Source: Lentzea fradiae (GTDB taxonomy: Bacteria; Actinomycetota; Actinomycetes; Mycobacteriales; Pseudonocardiaceae). From it: DNA of 44,078 nt. The first letter of the stretch is position 1, and the number at the start of each line of letters is the position of its first letter. Below, piece after piece: positions 26,938-38,660 of this stretch. Made by a program: the position numbers and the translations under genes. The stretch lies in NCBI RefSeq assembly GCF_900100955.1, contig NZ_FNCC01000027.1:1-44078 (forward strand), written 5' to 3'. The notes beneath the pieces are model-generated. The model saw only the letters and a program-made list of their open reading frames with translations. It had not been told where the DNA came from and ran no database searches.

Positions 26938-27950
26938 GACGAGGGGAAGGCGATCATGGCCGCGTCGAACGGGCGCGGCCTCGCCTCCCCCAGCTCCGCC
27001 GCCCCCATCCGGAAGGTGGCGAGCACCGTGTTGGAGCTGTCCAGCACCGTCGTCGTGGACCCGGTCGCGAGGAAGACCCGCGAGTCGCCCGGTGCGATGG
27101 CGACGCCCGGCGAGTGGATGGGCAGCCGTTCGCGCACCGTCATCGTGGCCGCGTCGACCACCAGGACCTCGCGTTCCTTCGGCAGCGCCAGGTAGACCGT
27201 GGCACCGTCCGGCGTGACCGCGACGCTGCCCGCTCCCCTGCCGACCTCCACCGAGCCGGCGACCTGGTTCGTCGTCGTGTCGATCACCGACAGCGCCCCC
27301 GGCGTGCCGTCGCCGAGGCGCTGGCCGCTCACGTACAGGCGCTTGCCGTCCGGGGAGAGCGCCAGGAACCGCGGCATCCCCCCGACCCGCACCGTCGAGA
27401 CCTGGAACGCGGACGCCGTGTCGACCAGGCTGACCGTGCCGTCCTGGGCGTTCGCGACGTAGAGGACCTTGCCGTCCGGGTGGACGGCGAGCCCCTGCGG
27501 CTGCCCGCCCGCCTTGATCACGGCGACCACCCGGAGCGGGTCCGGCTCCACCACCGCGACCCCGCCGTCGCTCGACACGTAGAGCCGCTGCCCGTCCGGC
27601 CGCATCGCCGCCTGCGCGAGCTGGATCTGGGTGAAGACGCGGTCGAGGACCGCGCCGCTGAGCGGGTCGACCGCGGTGATCGCGCCGGTCCAGCCGTTGA
27701 CCACGTAGAGCCGGTGGCCGTCCGGGGACACGGCGACCCCCGTCGCACGGGCCCCGGTGTCGGCCTTCACCAGCACGGCGCCGCTGCTGGTGTCCACGAC
27801 CTGCACGAGACCGGTCCTGCCCACCACGTACGCGAACGGCGCCACCGCCGCGGACGAGGTGGTCGTGTACTCGTGACGCTGTTGAGCACCCATCGCCGCG
27901 AAGGCCGCGGAGACCGCCAGAACCGCGGCCACGAGGCGTGGCTTTGCCAT
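26865..27950 (-). CDS. secreted YVTN-type beta-propeller protein
   Basis: The 361-residue product starts with a signal peptide (MAKPRLVAAVLAVSAAFA) and contains about six or seven repeats of the form SPDGxxLYVxN.....VxVVD at roughly 40-residue spacing, typical of YVTN/NHL propellers. Function is unknown; such proteins usually bind partners. The C-terminal 24 residues (SSSNGSSRSS) are antisense to mmpL and look like chance extension. An unusually long Shine-Dalgarno lies upstream. The DUF2339 gene is 83 bp upstream on the same strand. Confidence 0.78.
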   Translation of the reverse strand: MAKPRLVAAVLAVSAAFAAMGAQQRHEYTTTSSAAVAPFAYVVGRTGLVQVVDTSSGAVLVKADTGARATGVAVSPDGHRLYVVNGWTGAITAVDPLSGAVLDRVFTQIQLAQAAMRPDGQRLYVSSDGGVAVVEPDPLRVVAVIKAGGQPQGLAVHPDGKVLYVANAQDGTVSLVDTASAFQVSTVRVGGMPRFLALSPDGKRLYVSGQRLGDGTPGALSVIDTTTNQVAGSVEVGRGAGSVAVTPDGATVYLALPKEREVLVVDAATMTVRERLPIHSPGVAIAPGDSRVFLATGSTTTVLDSSNTVLATFRMGAAELGEARPRPFDAAMIAFPSSQPTATGLRTSSSNGSSRSSAGSS

Positions 27951-27959
27951 GCGGCGATG

Positions 27960-27970
27960 GGATCACCTCC
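27960..27970 (-). promoter_or_regulatory. 11-nt Shine-Dalgarno match upstream of the beta-propeller gene
   Basis: On the minus strand GGAGGTGATCC is fully complementary to the 3' end of 16S rRNA (GGATCACCTCC). Its end lies 9 nt before ATG 27950, but the GGAGG core is 15 nt away, so spacing is long. Confidence 0.6.
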
Positions 27971-28033
27971 GGGTGCCGTCGATCCACTTCGGTCACCCGG
28001 TCGAGCGAGATCTTCGCCTTCTCGTTGGAGGGA

Positions 28034-29926
28034 TCAGGGCGTCTTGGTGGCGGTGGCCACGAGCTTCGCGTACCGGGTGCCCGCGGTGAGCAGCACCAGA
28101 CCGGCACCGAGGAACGCCAGCACGCGGGCGACGCCGTCGAGCGCGGACAGGTCGAACAGCACCAGCTTCAGCACCGCGGCGCCGACGAGGACCAGGCCGC
28201 TGATCCGCAGCGCCTTGTTGCCGATGCCCTTGACCAGCAGGAACAACGCGGCGATCGTCCACGACACGGTCACCACCGTGTGGCCGAACAGGAAGCCGGT
28301 CTCGTCCGGCGACACGAGCAGCGCGGCGCTCAGCACCGCACCCGCGGCGCCGTAGAGCGCCACCAGGCCCGAGACGACCCACGGGAACGGGTGCTTCGCC
28401 GGCTCGCTCAGGACCCGCAGCTTCAGCGCGGCCCACGGCGCGACGACCGCGAAGATGCCCAGCACCACGGCGGTCACGAGACCGGCCGCGTAGTCGCCGG
28501 GCGAGGCGCCGGTGGCGTAGCGCGGCTCTTCGAGCAGCCAGCGGATCGGCACGGCGGTGCTGATCGCCATCAGGAACCCGACCAGGCCGAACGCGAGGGA
28601 GCCCGCCAGCGCGCTCTTCTTGCCGAGCCGTGCCGCGAGGACCGCGAGCAGGATCGCCTCGGCCAGCACGATCGCCGTGCGGGCGTTGCCGTCGAGCGCG
28701 ATGACCGTGGTCTGCAGCAGCGCGAGCATGCCGGTCGCACCGGCCGCCGTCGTGAAGCCGCGCGGCAGGTCGGGGATCATCCAGATCGCGAGCAGCACGG
28801 CGGCCACGCCACCGGCGAGGATCGACGCCGACGTGCGGTCCATCAGCGTGGTCGCGAACAGCGCGGGCAGTGCCGAGCCCGCGACCAGCGCGACGGTCAC
28901 GGCGTCCTCCGGCCGCTTCCGGACGGTCAGCAGGGCCACGATGATGCCGACGGCGGTGGTCGTCGCGGCGATCACGCCGACGCTGGCCTCGAAGTCGCGC
29001 GGGATGGTGTTCAGGGTCGCGGTCAGCGAACCGAGGATCGCGGGCAGGCTGCCCGCGATCGCGAGGCCCGGCCAGTTGCGGTGGAGGTGCACCGGCGTGC
29101 TGGCCGCCATCAGAACCAGCAGGAACGCGGCGAGCAGGACGTTGAAGCCCTGGGTCACGGCGGGGGCGCAGACGGCGCAGGCGGTCACGACGGTGACGGC
29201 GAGCGCCTGCGAGTTCCAGCGCATCGCGAGCACGACACCGGCCGCGGCGACGGCCAGGCCGAGGCCGAGCCCGACGCCCTCGGGGAAGTACTCGTAGAGG
29301 CTGGTGGCGGCGATGACGTCCAGGTACAGACCGGCGAAACCGGTGAAGACCAGGGCGAACGCGCCCACCCGGTTCGCCGGGTTGCGGTGCAGCCAGGCGC
29401 CGATGCCGATGAGGGCGCCGCTGAACACGGCACCGCCGAGGACGCGCGGCAGCGGGCCGAGCCAGCCGCGCTGGACGGCGAGGACCAGCAGCAGCACGAC
29501 GCCGAGCACGGTGATCGCGCCACCGACCCAGGCCAGCAGCTTCGCGCCGGCGCCGTCCTTGCCGAGCTTCTCGAACAGCGTCTCGCGCGGCTGCGGCGCG
29601 GGCCACGGCTGCTGCTGCGGGAACTGCGCGGGCTGCTGCGGGAACTGCCGCTGCACCCACAGGTTGGGCGGCTGCCCGGCCGGCTGGGCGGGCGGCGGCA
29701 CCGGCTGGGGCGCGGCCTGAGCGGGAGGTGGTGCCTGGACCGGCACCGACACCGGTGCCGCGGGAGCGGGCGGGGGCGTGACGACCTCGGCGACGGCGGT
29801 GGCCGCGGCCGCCACCGAACCCGAGTGCTCCCGCATCTCCGTGCTGATCGTCGTCAGCCGCTGCCCGATGGCCGCGAGCTCCAGCGCGAGGCGCTGCTCG
29901 TATCCGAGGCGGTCCTGTCCGTCCAT
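28034..29926 (-). CDS. DUF2339 polytopic membrane protein
   Basis: The product is about 630 residues. An N-terminal helical region (LGYEQRLALELAAIGQRL) precedes a Pro/Ala/Gln-rich cytoplasmic linker of about 80 residues. Fifteen or more hydrophobic helices fill the rest, with the DUF2339 signature region GGAITVLGVVLLLVLA. ATG 29926 begins MDGQDRLGYEQRL; an upstream ATG at 29962 is possible but adds a poorly conserved-looking segment. Function is unknown. The stop is 83 bp before the beta-propeller gene, so the two may be co-transcribed. Confidence 0.82.
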   Translation of the reverse strand: MDGQDRLGYEQRLALELAAIGQRLTTISTEMREHSGSVAAAATAVAEVVTPPPAPAAPVSVPVQAPPPAQAAPQPVPPPAQPAGQPPNLWVQRQFPQQPAQFPQQQPWPAPQPRETLFEKLGKDGAGAKLLAWVGGAITVLGVVLLLVLAVQRGWLGPLPRVLGGAVFSGALIGIGAWLHRNPANRVGAFALVFTGFAGLYLDVIAATSLYEYFPEGVGLGLGLAVAAAGVVLAMRWNSQALAVTVVTACAVCAPAVTQGFNVLLAAFLLVLMAASTPVHLHRNWPGLAIAGSLPAILGSLTATLNTIPRDFEASVGVIAATTTAVGIIVALLTVRKRPEDAVTVALVAGSALPALFATTLMDRTSASILAGGVAAVLLAIWMIPDLPRGFTTAAGATGMLALLQTTVIALDGNARTAIVLAEAILLAVLAARLGKKSALAGSLAFGLVGFLMAISTAVPIRWLLEEPRYATGASPGDYAAGLVTAVVLGIFAVVAPWAALKLRVLSEPAKHPFPWVVSGLVALYGAAGAVLSAALLVSPDETGFLFGHTVVTVSWTIAALFLLVKGIGNKALRISGLVLVGAAVLKLVLFDLSALDGVARVLAFLGAGLVLLTAGTRYAKLVATATKTP

Positions 29927-29992
29927 GTGACCAGGGTGAGGCAGAGCACGTCCGGAGAACATCCGTACACCTACTCATCCACGGGTCCCGGC

Positions 29993-30019
29993 TTGACTAC
30001 ATAGATGTGTAATCGATTA
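29993..30019 (+). promoter_or_regulatory. rbs promoter -35 element and LacI-type operator
   Basis: TTGACT at 29993-29998 fits a -35 box. TAATCGATTA at 30010-30019 is a perfect 10-bp palindrome with the central CG typical of LacI-family operators, and it overlaps the expected -10. The predicted transcript starts near GTG 30031, so the mRNA is probably leaderless. Binding by RbsR is inferred. Confidence 0.6.
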
Positions 30020-30030
30020 ACTAGCGCACC

Positions 30031-31001
30031 GTGACGACCATGAAGGACGTCGCGCAGCACGCGGGCGTCTCCACGGCCACCGTGTCGCGCGTGCTCAACG
30101 GCCACGCGGCGCCGACGCCGGAGACCCGTCAGCGGGTGCTCGCCGCGATCGAGGAGCTCGGGTACCGGCCCAACGCGCTGGCGAGGTCCCTGCGGACCAC
30201 CAGCACCCAGACCCTCGGACTGGTCATCAGCGACCTGCTGAACCCCTTCTTCGCCGAGATCGCGCGAGCGGTCGAGGACGAGGCCCGGTCGCACGGCTAC
30301 TGCGTCGTGATCGGGAACGCCGACGAGAACGCCGAGCAGGAGGCCACCTACGTGCGCACCCTGCTCGACCGCCGGGTGGACGGCCTCCTGCTGTGTCCCG
30401 CGAACGACGACCCCGCACTGGTCCGCGAGGTGAGCGCGGGCGGAGTTCCGCTCGTCCTGCTCGACCGGACGGTCAGGGAAGCGACCTGCCCCGTCGTCCG
30501 CGCGGACGGCAGCGAGGCGTTGACCTCGCTCGCCCGGCGGCTCGTCGGCGCCGGCCACACCCGCATCGGGGTGATAGCCGGACCGCAGAACACCTCCACC
30601 GGCAGGGAGCGGACCGCCGTGCTCACGGGCGCGCTCGGCGGGCTGGCCCAGGTCGTGCACGGCGACTTCCGGCAGGAGAGCGGCAGCCAGGCCGCGGCCA
30701 GGCTGATCGACGACGGCGCCACCGCGCTCGTCGCGATGGACAACCTGATGGGCCTCGGCGCGCTCGGCGAGATCCGGGCCCGCGGCCTGCGGGTCCCCCA
30801 CGACGTGGCGCTCGCCGTGTTCGACGACCAGCCGTGGTTCTCGCTGCTCGACCCGCCGATCACGGTGGTCGCGCAGCCGACCGTGGAGATGGGCAGGGCC
30901 GCCGCGCGCAGCCTGCTCGCCCTGATCGACGGCCGTCAGCCCGACGACGTCCGCCTCACCGCGAAGCTCGTGCTGCGCGGCTCCCTGGGGGAGGCCGAGC
31001 T

Positions 31002-31005
<4 letters not shown>
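30031..31005 (+). CDS. rbsR: LacI-family transcriptional repressor of the ribose operon
   Basis: The 324-residue product has an N-terminal LacI HTH (MKDVAQHAGVSTATVSRVLNG) and hinge helix NALARSLR at about 50-57, then a periplasmic-binding-protein-like sensor domain. GTG 30031 or ATG 30040 could start it; neither has an SD, consistent with a leaderless mRNA. It is the first gene of the operon and its stop overlaps rbsA (GTGA), so it is autoregulated with the transport genes. Ribose or a phosphate of it is the likely effector, judging from the downstream ribokinase. Confidence 0.88.
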
Positions 31006-32407
<1,402 letters not shown>

Positions 32408-32411
<4 letters not shown>

Positions 32412-33328
32412 CCACGATCGGCACCCGCAAGCACTCGGTGAAGAGATTCCTGGCGGAGAACGGTGCCCTGGCGGGGCTCCTGGTCCTCGCCCTGGTGCTC
32501 GCGATCTCGAACCCGGCGTTCCTCACCGCGCAGAACCTCGTCAACGTCGGCGTGCAGGCCGCGGCCATCGCGATCCTGGCGTTCGGCATGACGTTCGTCG
32601 TGGTGGCGGGCGGCATCGACCTGTCGGTGGGCAGCGTCGCCGCGCTGGCCGCGATGGTCGGCGCCCTCACCGCGGGCCCGGTCGGCCTGGTCGTCGGCGC
32701 GCTGTGCGGCCTCGTCAACGGCGCGCTGGTCAGCTACGGCAAGCTGCCGCCGTTCATCGCGACGCTGGCCATGCTGAGCGTCGCCCGCGGCCTCACCCTC
32801 GTCATCTCGGGAGGCCAGCCGCACGAGACCGACGAGCTGGTGACGTTCCTCGGCTCGAACCTCACGCCGATGCTCCCCTTGCCGCTGCTGCTGATGCTCG
32901 CGCTCTTCGGCGTCACCGGCCTGGTCCTCACGCGCACCAACCTCGGCCGCCGCATGTACGCGATCGGCGGCAACGAGGAGGCCGCGAAGCTCAGCGGCAT
33001 CGACGTGCGCAGGCAGAAGCTGTGGATCTACGCCCTGTCCGGCCTGTTCGCCGCCGCCGCGGGCCTCGTGCTCGCCGGACGACTCTCCTCCGCCGGTCCG
33101 CAGGCCGCGGTCGGCTACGAGCTCGACGCCATCGCCGCCGTCGTCATCGGCGGCGCGTCCCTGTCCGGCGGCGTCGGCCGCGCCACCGGCACGCTGGTCG
33201 GCGCGCTCGTGCTCGCCGTCCTGCGCAACGGCCTGAACCTGCTGCAGGTCCACCCGTTCTGGCAGCAGGTCGTCATCGGCGCGGTGATCGCTCTCGCCGC
33301 GCTGCTCGACTCACTTCGCCGTCGCTGA
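32408..33328 (+). CDS. rbsC: sugar ABC transporter permease (RbsC-type)
   Basis: The 306-residue membrane protein of the BPD_transp_2 family forms the ribose channel with RbsA. It has 8-10 hydrophobic helices and the family motifs FGMTFVVVAGGIDLSVGS at about 56-73, GLVNGALVSYGKLPPFIATLAML and the cytoplasmic NEEAAKLSGIDVRRQK that contacts the ATPase. ATG 32408 overlaps the rbsA stop (ATGA). A longer frame beginning at 32144 is a shadow of rbsA. Confidence 0.94.
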
Positions 33329-33359
33329 GTACAACCCGCAACAGGTAAGGAAGACACCA

Positions 33360-34277
33360 ATGAAGGTGACCCGACGGATCGCGCTCGTCCTCGGTGCCGC
33401 GGCATTGCTCGCGACCGGGTGCGGCGGCACCGGGGCGTCCGGAGGAAACGACCTGACCATCGGGCTCGCGGTGTCCACGGTGAACAACCCGTTCTTCGTG
33501 GAGCTGCAGCAGGGTGCGCAGGAGATGGCCGACCAGCTCGGCGCCAAGCTCACCGTCGTCGACGCGCAGAACGACTCGACGAACCAGGTCAACCAGGTGC
33601 AGACGCTGGTCACCCAGGGCGTGCGGGCGATCATCCTCAACCCGGTGGACTCCGAGCAGTCCGCGCCCGCGGCGAAGGCCGCCGAGATGGCGGGCATCCC
33701 GCTGATCGCGGTCGACCGCGCGGTCGAGGGCAAGGTCGCCGCCGAGGTCACGTCGAACAACGTGCAGGGCGGCAGCCTCGCGGCCATCGAGCTCGGCCGC
33801 GCCACGTCCGGCGAGGTCGCGCACCTCAAGGGCATCCAGGGCGCGTCGGCCTCCCGCGACCGCGGCCAGGGCTTCGAACAGGGCCTGAACAGCGGCAACA
33901 TCAAGGTCACCGCCACCGCGGTCGCCGACTTCGACCGCGCCAAGGGCCTCAACGAGACGACGAACCTGCTGCAGGGCCACCCGGAGCTGAAGGGCGTCTT
34001 CGCCGAGAACGACGAGATGGCGCTCGGCGCGATCAAGGCGCTCGGCGCCCGTGCCGGCAAGGACGTCTTCGTCGTCGGCTTCGACGGCACGCCCGACGGC
34101 CTGAAGGCGATCCAGGACGGCACGCTCGCCGCGACCATCGCGCAGCAGCCGAAGCTGCTCGGCTCCAAGGCCGTCGAGCAGGCCGTGAAGGCCGCGAAGG
34201 GCGAGGCGGTTCAGCAGGTCGTGGACGTCGAGGTCAAGGTCGTCACGAAGCAGAACGTGGCAGAGTTCGTCAGGTGA
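33360..34277 (+). CDS. rbsB: ribose-binding lipoprotein (RbsB-type)
   Basis: The 305-residue substrate-binding protein has a lipoprotein signal (MKVTRRIALVLGAAALLATG) with the acylated cysteine at position 21, so it should be anchored outside the membrane. Peripla_BP_4 features include VSTVNNPFFVELQQGAQ, LNPVDSEQSAPAAKAAE, VDRAVEGK and ENDEMALGAIKAL, all typical of RbsB. The ATG has AAGGAAG upstream, 31 nt after rbsC. Its stop overlaps rbsK (GTGA). Confidence 0.93.
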   Translation: MKVTRRIALVLGAAALLATGCGGTGASGGNDLTIGLAVSTVNNPFFVELQQGAQEMADQLGAKLTVVDAQNDSTNQVNQVQTLVTQGVRAIILNPVDSEQSAPAAKAAEMAGIPLIAVDRAVEGKVAAEVTSNNVQGGSLAAIELGRATSGEVAHLKGIQGASASRDRGQGFEQGLNSGNIKVTATAVADFDRAKGLNETTNLLQGHPELKGVFAENDEMALGAIKALGARAGKDVFVVGFDGTPDGLKAIQDGTLAATIAQQPKLLGSKAVEQAVKAAKGEAVQQVVDVEVKVVTKQNVAEFVR

Positions 34278-35137
34278 CGACGCCTCTGCTTGTACTCGGG
34301 TCCGCCAACGCCGACCTCGTCGTCGAGGTCGGCAGGCGGCCCGCCGGTGGTGAGACGGTCCTCGGCGGTGACACCGTCGTGCTGCCCGGCGGGAAGGGCG
34401 CGAACACCGCCGTCGCCGCGGCCAAGGTCGGCGCGTCGGTCGCGCTCGTCGGCGCGGTCGGCGACGACGGGTACGGCGCGCTGCTGCGCGAGTCGCTGGA
34501 GTCGTCCGGTGTCGGCACATCGCTGGTGAAGACGTCCGCGCGGCCGACCGGGATCGCCTACATCACCGTGACGCCCGACGGCGAGAACTCGATCGTCGTC
34601 TCCCCCGGCGCCAACGCCGACGTGTCGCCGTCCGATGTGGACGGACTGTCGTTCGCCGGTGTCCGGGTGCTGGCGTGCTCGCTGGAGGTGCCGCTGGAGA
34701 CGGTGGTCCACGCGATCGACGTCGCCGCACAGGCCGGTGTCCGCACCGTGCTGAACCTGTCGCCGGTGGCCGAGCTGCCGCCGTCCACACTGGCCGGTCT
34801 GTCCGTGCTGGTCGTGAACGAGCACGAGGCCGCGCAGCTCGCCTCCGAGTGGAGCGGCCTGCTCGCGCTCGGGCCGGAGTCGGCGATCGTCACCCTCGGC
34901 TCGCGCGGTGCCGCCGTGGTGCGCGAGTCCGGGGTCGTCGAGGTGCCCGCGGTCGAGGTGGCCGAGGTCGTCGACACGACCGGCGCCGGTGACGCGTTCG
35001 CCGGTGCGTTGTCCGCGCGGCTGGCCGAGGGAGACGACCTGGTCGAAGCCGCCCGGTACGCGGCGAAGGTCGCCGCCCTGTCCGTCACGAAGGCGGGCGC
35101 CCAGCCGTCCTACCCGACCGCCGCGGAAGTCGGCTGA
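34274..35137 (+). CDS. rbsK: ribokinase
   Basis: The 287-residue PfkB-family kinase phosphorylates imported ribose to ribose 5-phosphate. PfkB signature 1 is seen as GGKGANTAVAAAKVG at about 37-51 and signature 2 as DTTGAGDAFAGALSARL near 235-251, containing the catalytic Asp of GAGD. GTG 34274 is fixed by overlap with the rbsB stop. It closes the operon; no rbsD mutarotase is present. The gap 35138-35236 shows no convincing terminator. Confidence 0.93.
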   Translation: MTTPLLVLGSANADLVVEVGRRPAGGETVLGGDTVVLPGGKGANTAVAAAKVGASVALVGAVGDDGYGALLRESLESSGVGTSLVKTSARPTGIAYITVTPDGENSIVVSPGANADVSPSDVDGLSFAGVRVLACSLEVPLETVVHAIDVAAQAGVRTVLNLSPVAELPPSTLAGLSVLVVNEHEAAQLASEWSGLLALGPESAIVTLGSRGAAVVRESGVVEVPAVEVAEVVDTTGAGDAFAGALSARLAEGDDLVEAARYAAKVAALSVTKAGAQPSYPTAAEVG

Positions 35138-35236
35138 CGACTTTCGTGTTACGCCGTCGTGACGAGCTTTGTCGCGAACGGCCCAACGGCAGTTCTTTGG
35201 TCACACTGAGCTGTCGTCGGTTCCCGGTTGAAGGGT

Positions 35237-35248
35237 ATGGTCTAGACC

Positions 35249-35250
<2 letters not shown>
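35237..35250. promoter_or_regulatory. DasR-type dre operator overlapping the ptsI start codon
   Basis: ATGGTCTAGACCAT is a perfect 14-bp palindrome; its TGGTCTAGACCA core is identical to the DasR responsive element that in Streptomyces controls PTS and N-acetylglucosamine genes. ATG 35249 of ptsI overlaps its right end. A TATGGT at 35236-35241 could be the -10, giving a leaderless mRNA. The regulator itself is not in the window. Confidence 0.8.
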
Positions 35251-36876
<1,626 letters not shown>

Positions 36877-36880
<4 letters not shown>

Positions 36881-37275
36881 CCCACCGCGGTCACGCGGAT
36901 CTCGACGCGCATCTTCGGGTGACCGAGGGCGGTGACCCCGCTCTCGGTCCAGATGGGCGCACGGTCACCCATGCGCTCGCGGAACTGCTCGACCATCACC
37001 CGGTTGTGGTCGTCGAACGAGTCGTCGCCGAGCACGTGGTACGAGTTGACGTGCACGACGTCCGCCCAGCTCGTCCCGGCCTCCCGCAACGTCCGCTCGA
37101 CGTTGTCGAAGGCCCGCACGATCTCGGCCTCCAACGACTCGGGGAACTCGAAGTCGTCGTCCCAGCCGCCCTGCCCGGACGTCTCGACCCGGTCGCCGAT
37201 CCGCACGGCCTGGCTGTAGTGCAGGTTCTTCAGCTGCGTCTCGCCGTAGCCCGGCGTCACGAAGAACTGGCTCAT
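36877..37275 (-). CDS. RidA/YjgF/Rid family protein
   Basis: The 132-residue protein belongs to the Rid superfamily, which includes enamine/imine deaminases. It shows LHYSQAVRIGDRVETSGQGG, AFDNVERTLREAGTSWADVVHVNSY and a C-terminal RVEIRVTAVG, but the catalytic Arg of true RidA within the RxxVxV segment should be checked. ATG 37275 has GGAGG at 37285-37281; a frame extending to 37308 would read through the palindromic operator and is unlikely. It diverges from the marR gene, which probably controls it. Confidence 0.86.
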
Positions 37276-37288
37276 CATCGCCTCCAAT

Positions 37289-37306
37289 GACTTCACGCGT
37301 GAAGTC
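37289..37306. promoter_or_regulatory. MarR operator copy 1
   Basis: GACTTCACGCGTGAAGTC is an 18-bp perfect palindrome between the divergent ridA and marR genes, 3 bp from the ridA SD. A second copy is centred 28 bp away. Binding by the adjacent MarR protein is inferred from position. Confidence 0.75.
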
Positions 37307-37317
37307 AACCTAGCACG

Positions 37318-37333
37318 ACTTCACGCGTGAAGT
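37318..37333. promoter_or_regulatory. MarR operator copy 2
   Basis: ACTTCACGCGTGAAGT repeats the inner 16 bp of copy 1 exactly and lies 12 bp before the marR start. Two copies in a 45-bp span suggest cooperative control of both divergent promoters. Confidence 0.75.
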
Positions 37334-37345
37334 ACGATTCCGGCC

Positions 37346-37795
37346 GTGGAGTGGCTGAACGCGGAGGAGAAGGAAGCCTGGACCGGGCTGATCTCACTGG
37401 TCCTGCTGCTCCCCGGCAGGCTGGAGGCGCCGCTGCAGCAGGACGCGGGCCTGAGCCTCTTCGACTACCTCGTCCTGAGCCACGTCTCGGAGGCACCGGA
37501 CCGCCGGATGCGCATGAGCGAGCTCGCCCACCTCGCGAACGGCTCGCTGTCCCGCCTGTCCAACGTCGTCAAACGCTTCGAACAACGCGGCTGGGTCGTC
37601 CGCTTCCCCGACCCCGACGACGGCCGGTACACCATCGCCTCGCTCACCGACGAGGGCTTCGAGGTGGTCAAGGCCGCTGCCCCGACTCACCTCCGCACCG
37701 TCCGGCAGTTCGTCCTCGACCCGCTCACGGCGACGGACCGGCAAGCCCTGACCCGCATCGCCGCGAAGCTGAAGGTGACGATCCCACCGGCGTAG
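37346..37795 (+). CDS. MarR-family transcriptional regulator
   Basis: The 149-residue winged-helix protein has a dimerisation helix, the recognition region RMSELAHLANGSLSRLSNVVKRFEQRG at about 56-82 and the wing DPDDGRYTIASLTDEG. GTG 37346 has no SD and may start a leaderless message. It diverges from ridA across two copies of a palindrome and probably represses both genes. The effector may be a metabolite handled by the Rid protein; that is inference. Confidence 0.9.
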   Translation: MEWLNAEEKEAWTGLISLVLLLPGRLEAPLQQDAGLSLFDYLVLSHVSEAPDRRMRMSELAHLANGSLSRLSNVVKRFEQRGWVVRFPDPDDGRYTIASLTDEGFEVVKAAAPTHLRTVRQFVLDPLTATDRQALTRIAAKLKVTIPPA

Positions 37796-37814
37796 CCGTG
37801 TGACCAACGCGCGG

Positions 37815-38660
37815 CTAACGCGCCACCCGCAGCTCGTCCAGCACGGCCCTGATCAGCGGATGCTCCTCCGACCCGCGCCGCACCGCCGCCACCACCCGCC
37901 GCAACGGCGCGACCCCCGACACCGGCACGCCGCGCACGGCGTTGCGCGGCGCCAGCGCCACCCCCGCACCCGCCGCGACCAGCGCCTCGATCGCCCGGAA
38001 GTCGTCGGACGTGTGCCTGATCCGCGGCGTGAACCCCGCCTGCGCACACGCCATCTCCACCACGTCCCGCAACGGGTTGCCGGGCAGCGTCACCACCCAG
38101 TCCTCGTCGGCCAGCGCCGCCAGGTCCACCGGCCCGGTCAGCCGGTGCCCCGGCGGCAGCACCACGTCGAACGGCTCCGTGTAGAGCGGGAACCTGGTCA
38201 GCCGCTCGGTGGTGCGGTGTTCCTCGGTGATCGCCACGTCGATCTCGCCGTCCAGCAACAACCGCACACTCTCGTGCCCCTCCGCGTCACGGACGGACAG
38301 CTCGACCGACCGCCGCCGCAACGCCGCCAGCGCGGGCGCCACCACCTGCGTGATCGCCGACGCGAACGCCGCCACCCCCACCCGCCCGGCCGTGCCGGAG
38401 GCGAGCGCGTCCAAAGTGGCCTGCGCGCGTTCCAGCTCCGCCGCGACGGCGTGCGCGTGCGCCACCAGCAACGACCCGGCGGGCGTCAGCGACACCCGCC
38501 GTCCCTTGCGCAGCAGCAACGGATGCCCGGCCTCGGACTCCAGCGCCGCCAGCTGCTGCGACACCGCCGACGGCGTGAGGTGCAGTGCCCCGGCCGCCGC
38601 CGTCACGGTGCCGTGGTCGGCGAGTGCCCGCAGCACGCGGAGCCGTCGTGGATCGATCAC
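37815..38660 (-). CDS. LysR-family transcriptional regulator
   Basis: The 281-residue product has an N-terminal LysR HTH (LRVLRALADHGTVTAAAGALHLTPSAVSQQL, cited in parts) at about 8-60 and a C-terminal substrate-binding fold with LPGNPLRDVVEMAC and GAGVALAPR. GTG 38660 overlaps the stop of the CU044_5270 gene (GTGA), so it is translated as the third gene of a sigma/membrane protein/LysR series rather than from its own divergent promoter, the usual LysR arrangement. Target genes are unknown. Confidence 0.88.
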   Translation of the reverse strand: MIDPRRLRVLRALADHGTVTAAAGALHLTPSAVSQQLAALESEAGHPLLLRKGRRVSLTPAGSLLVAHAHAVAAELERAQATLDALASGTAGRVGVAAFASAITQVVAPALAALRRRSVELSVRDAEGHESVRLLLDGEIDVAITEEHRTTERLTRFPLYTEPFDVVLPPGHRLTGPVDLAALADEDWVVTLPGNPLRDVVEMACAQAGFTPRIRHTSDDFRAIEALVAAGAGVALAPRNAVRGVPVSGVAPLRRVVAAVRRGSEEHPLIRAVLDELRVAR

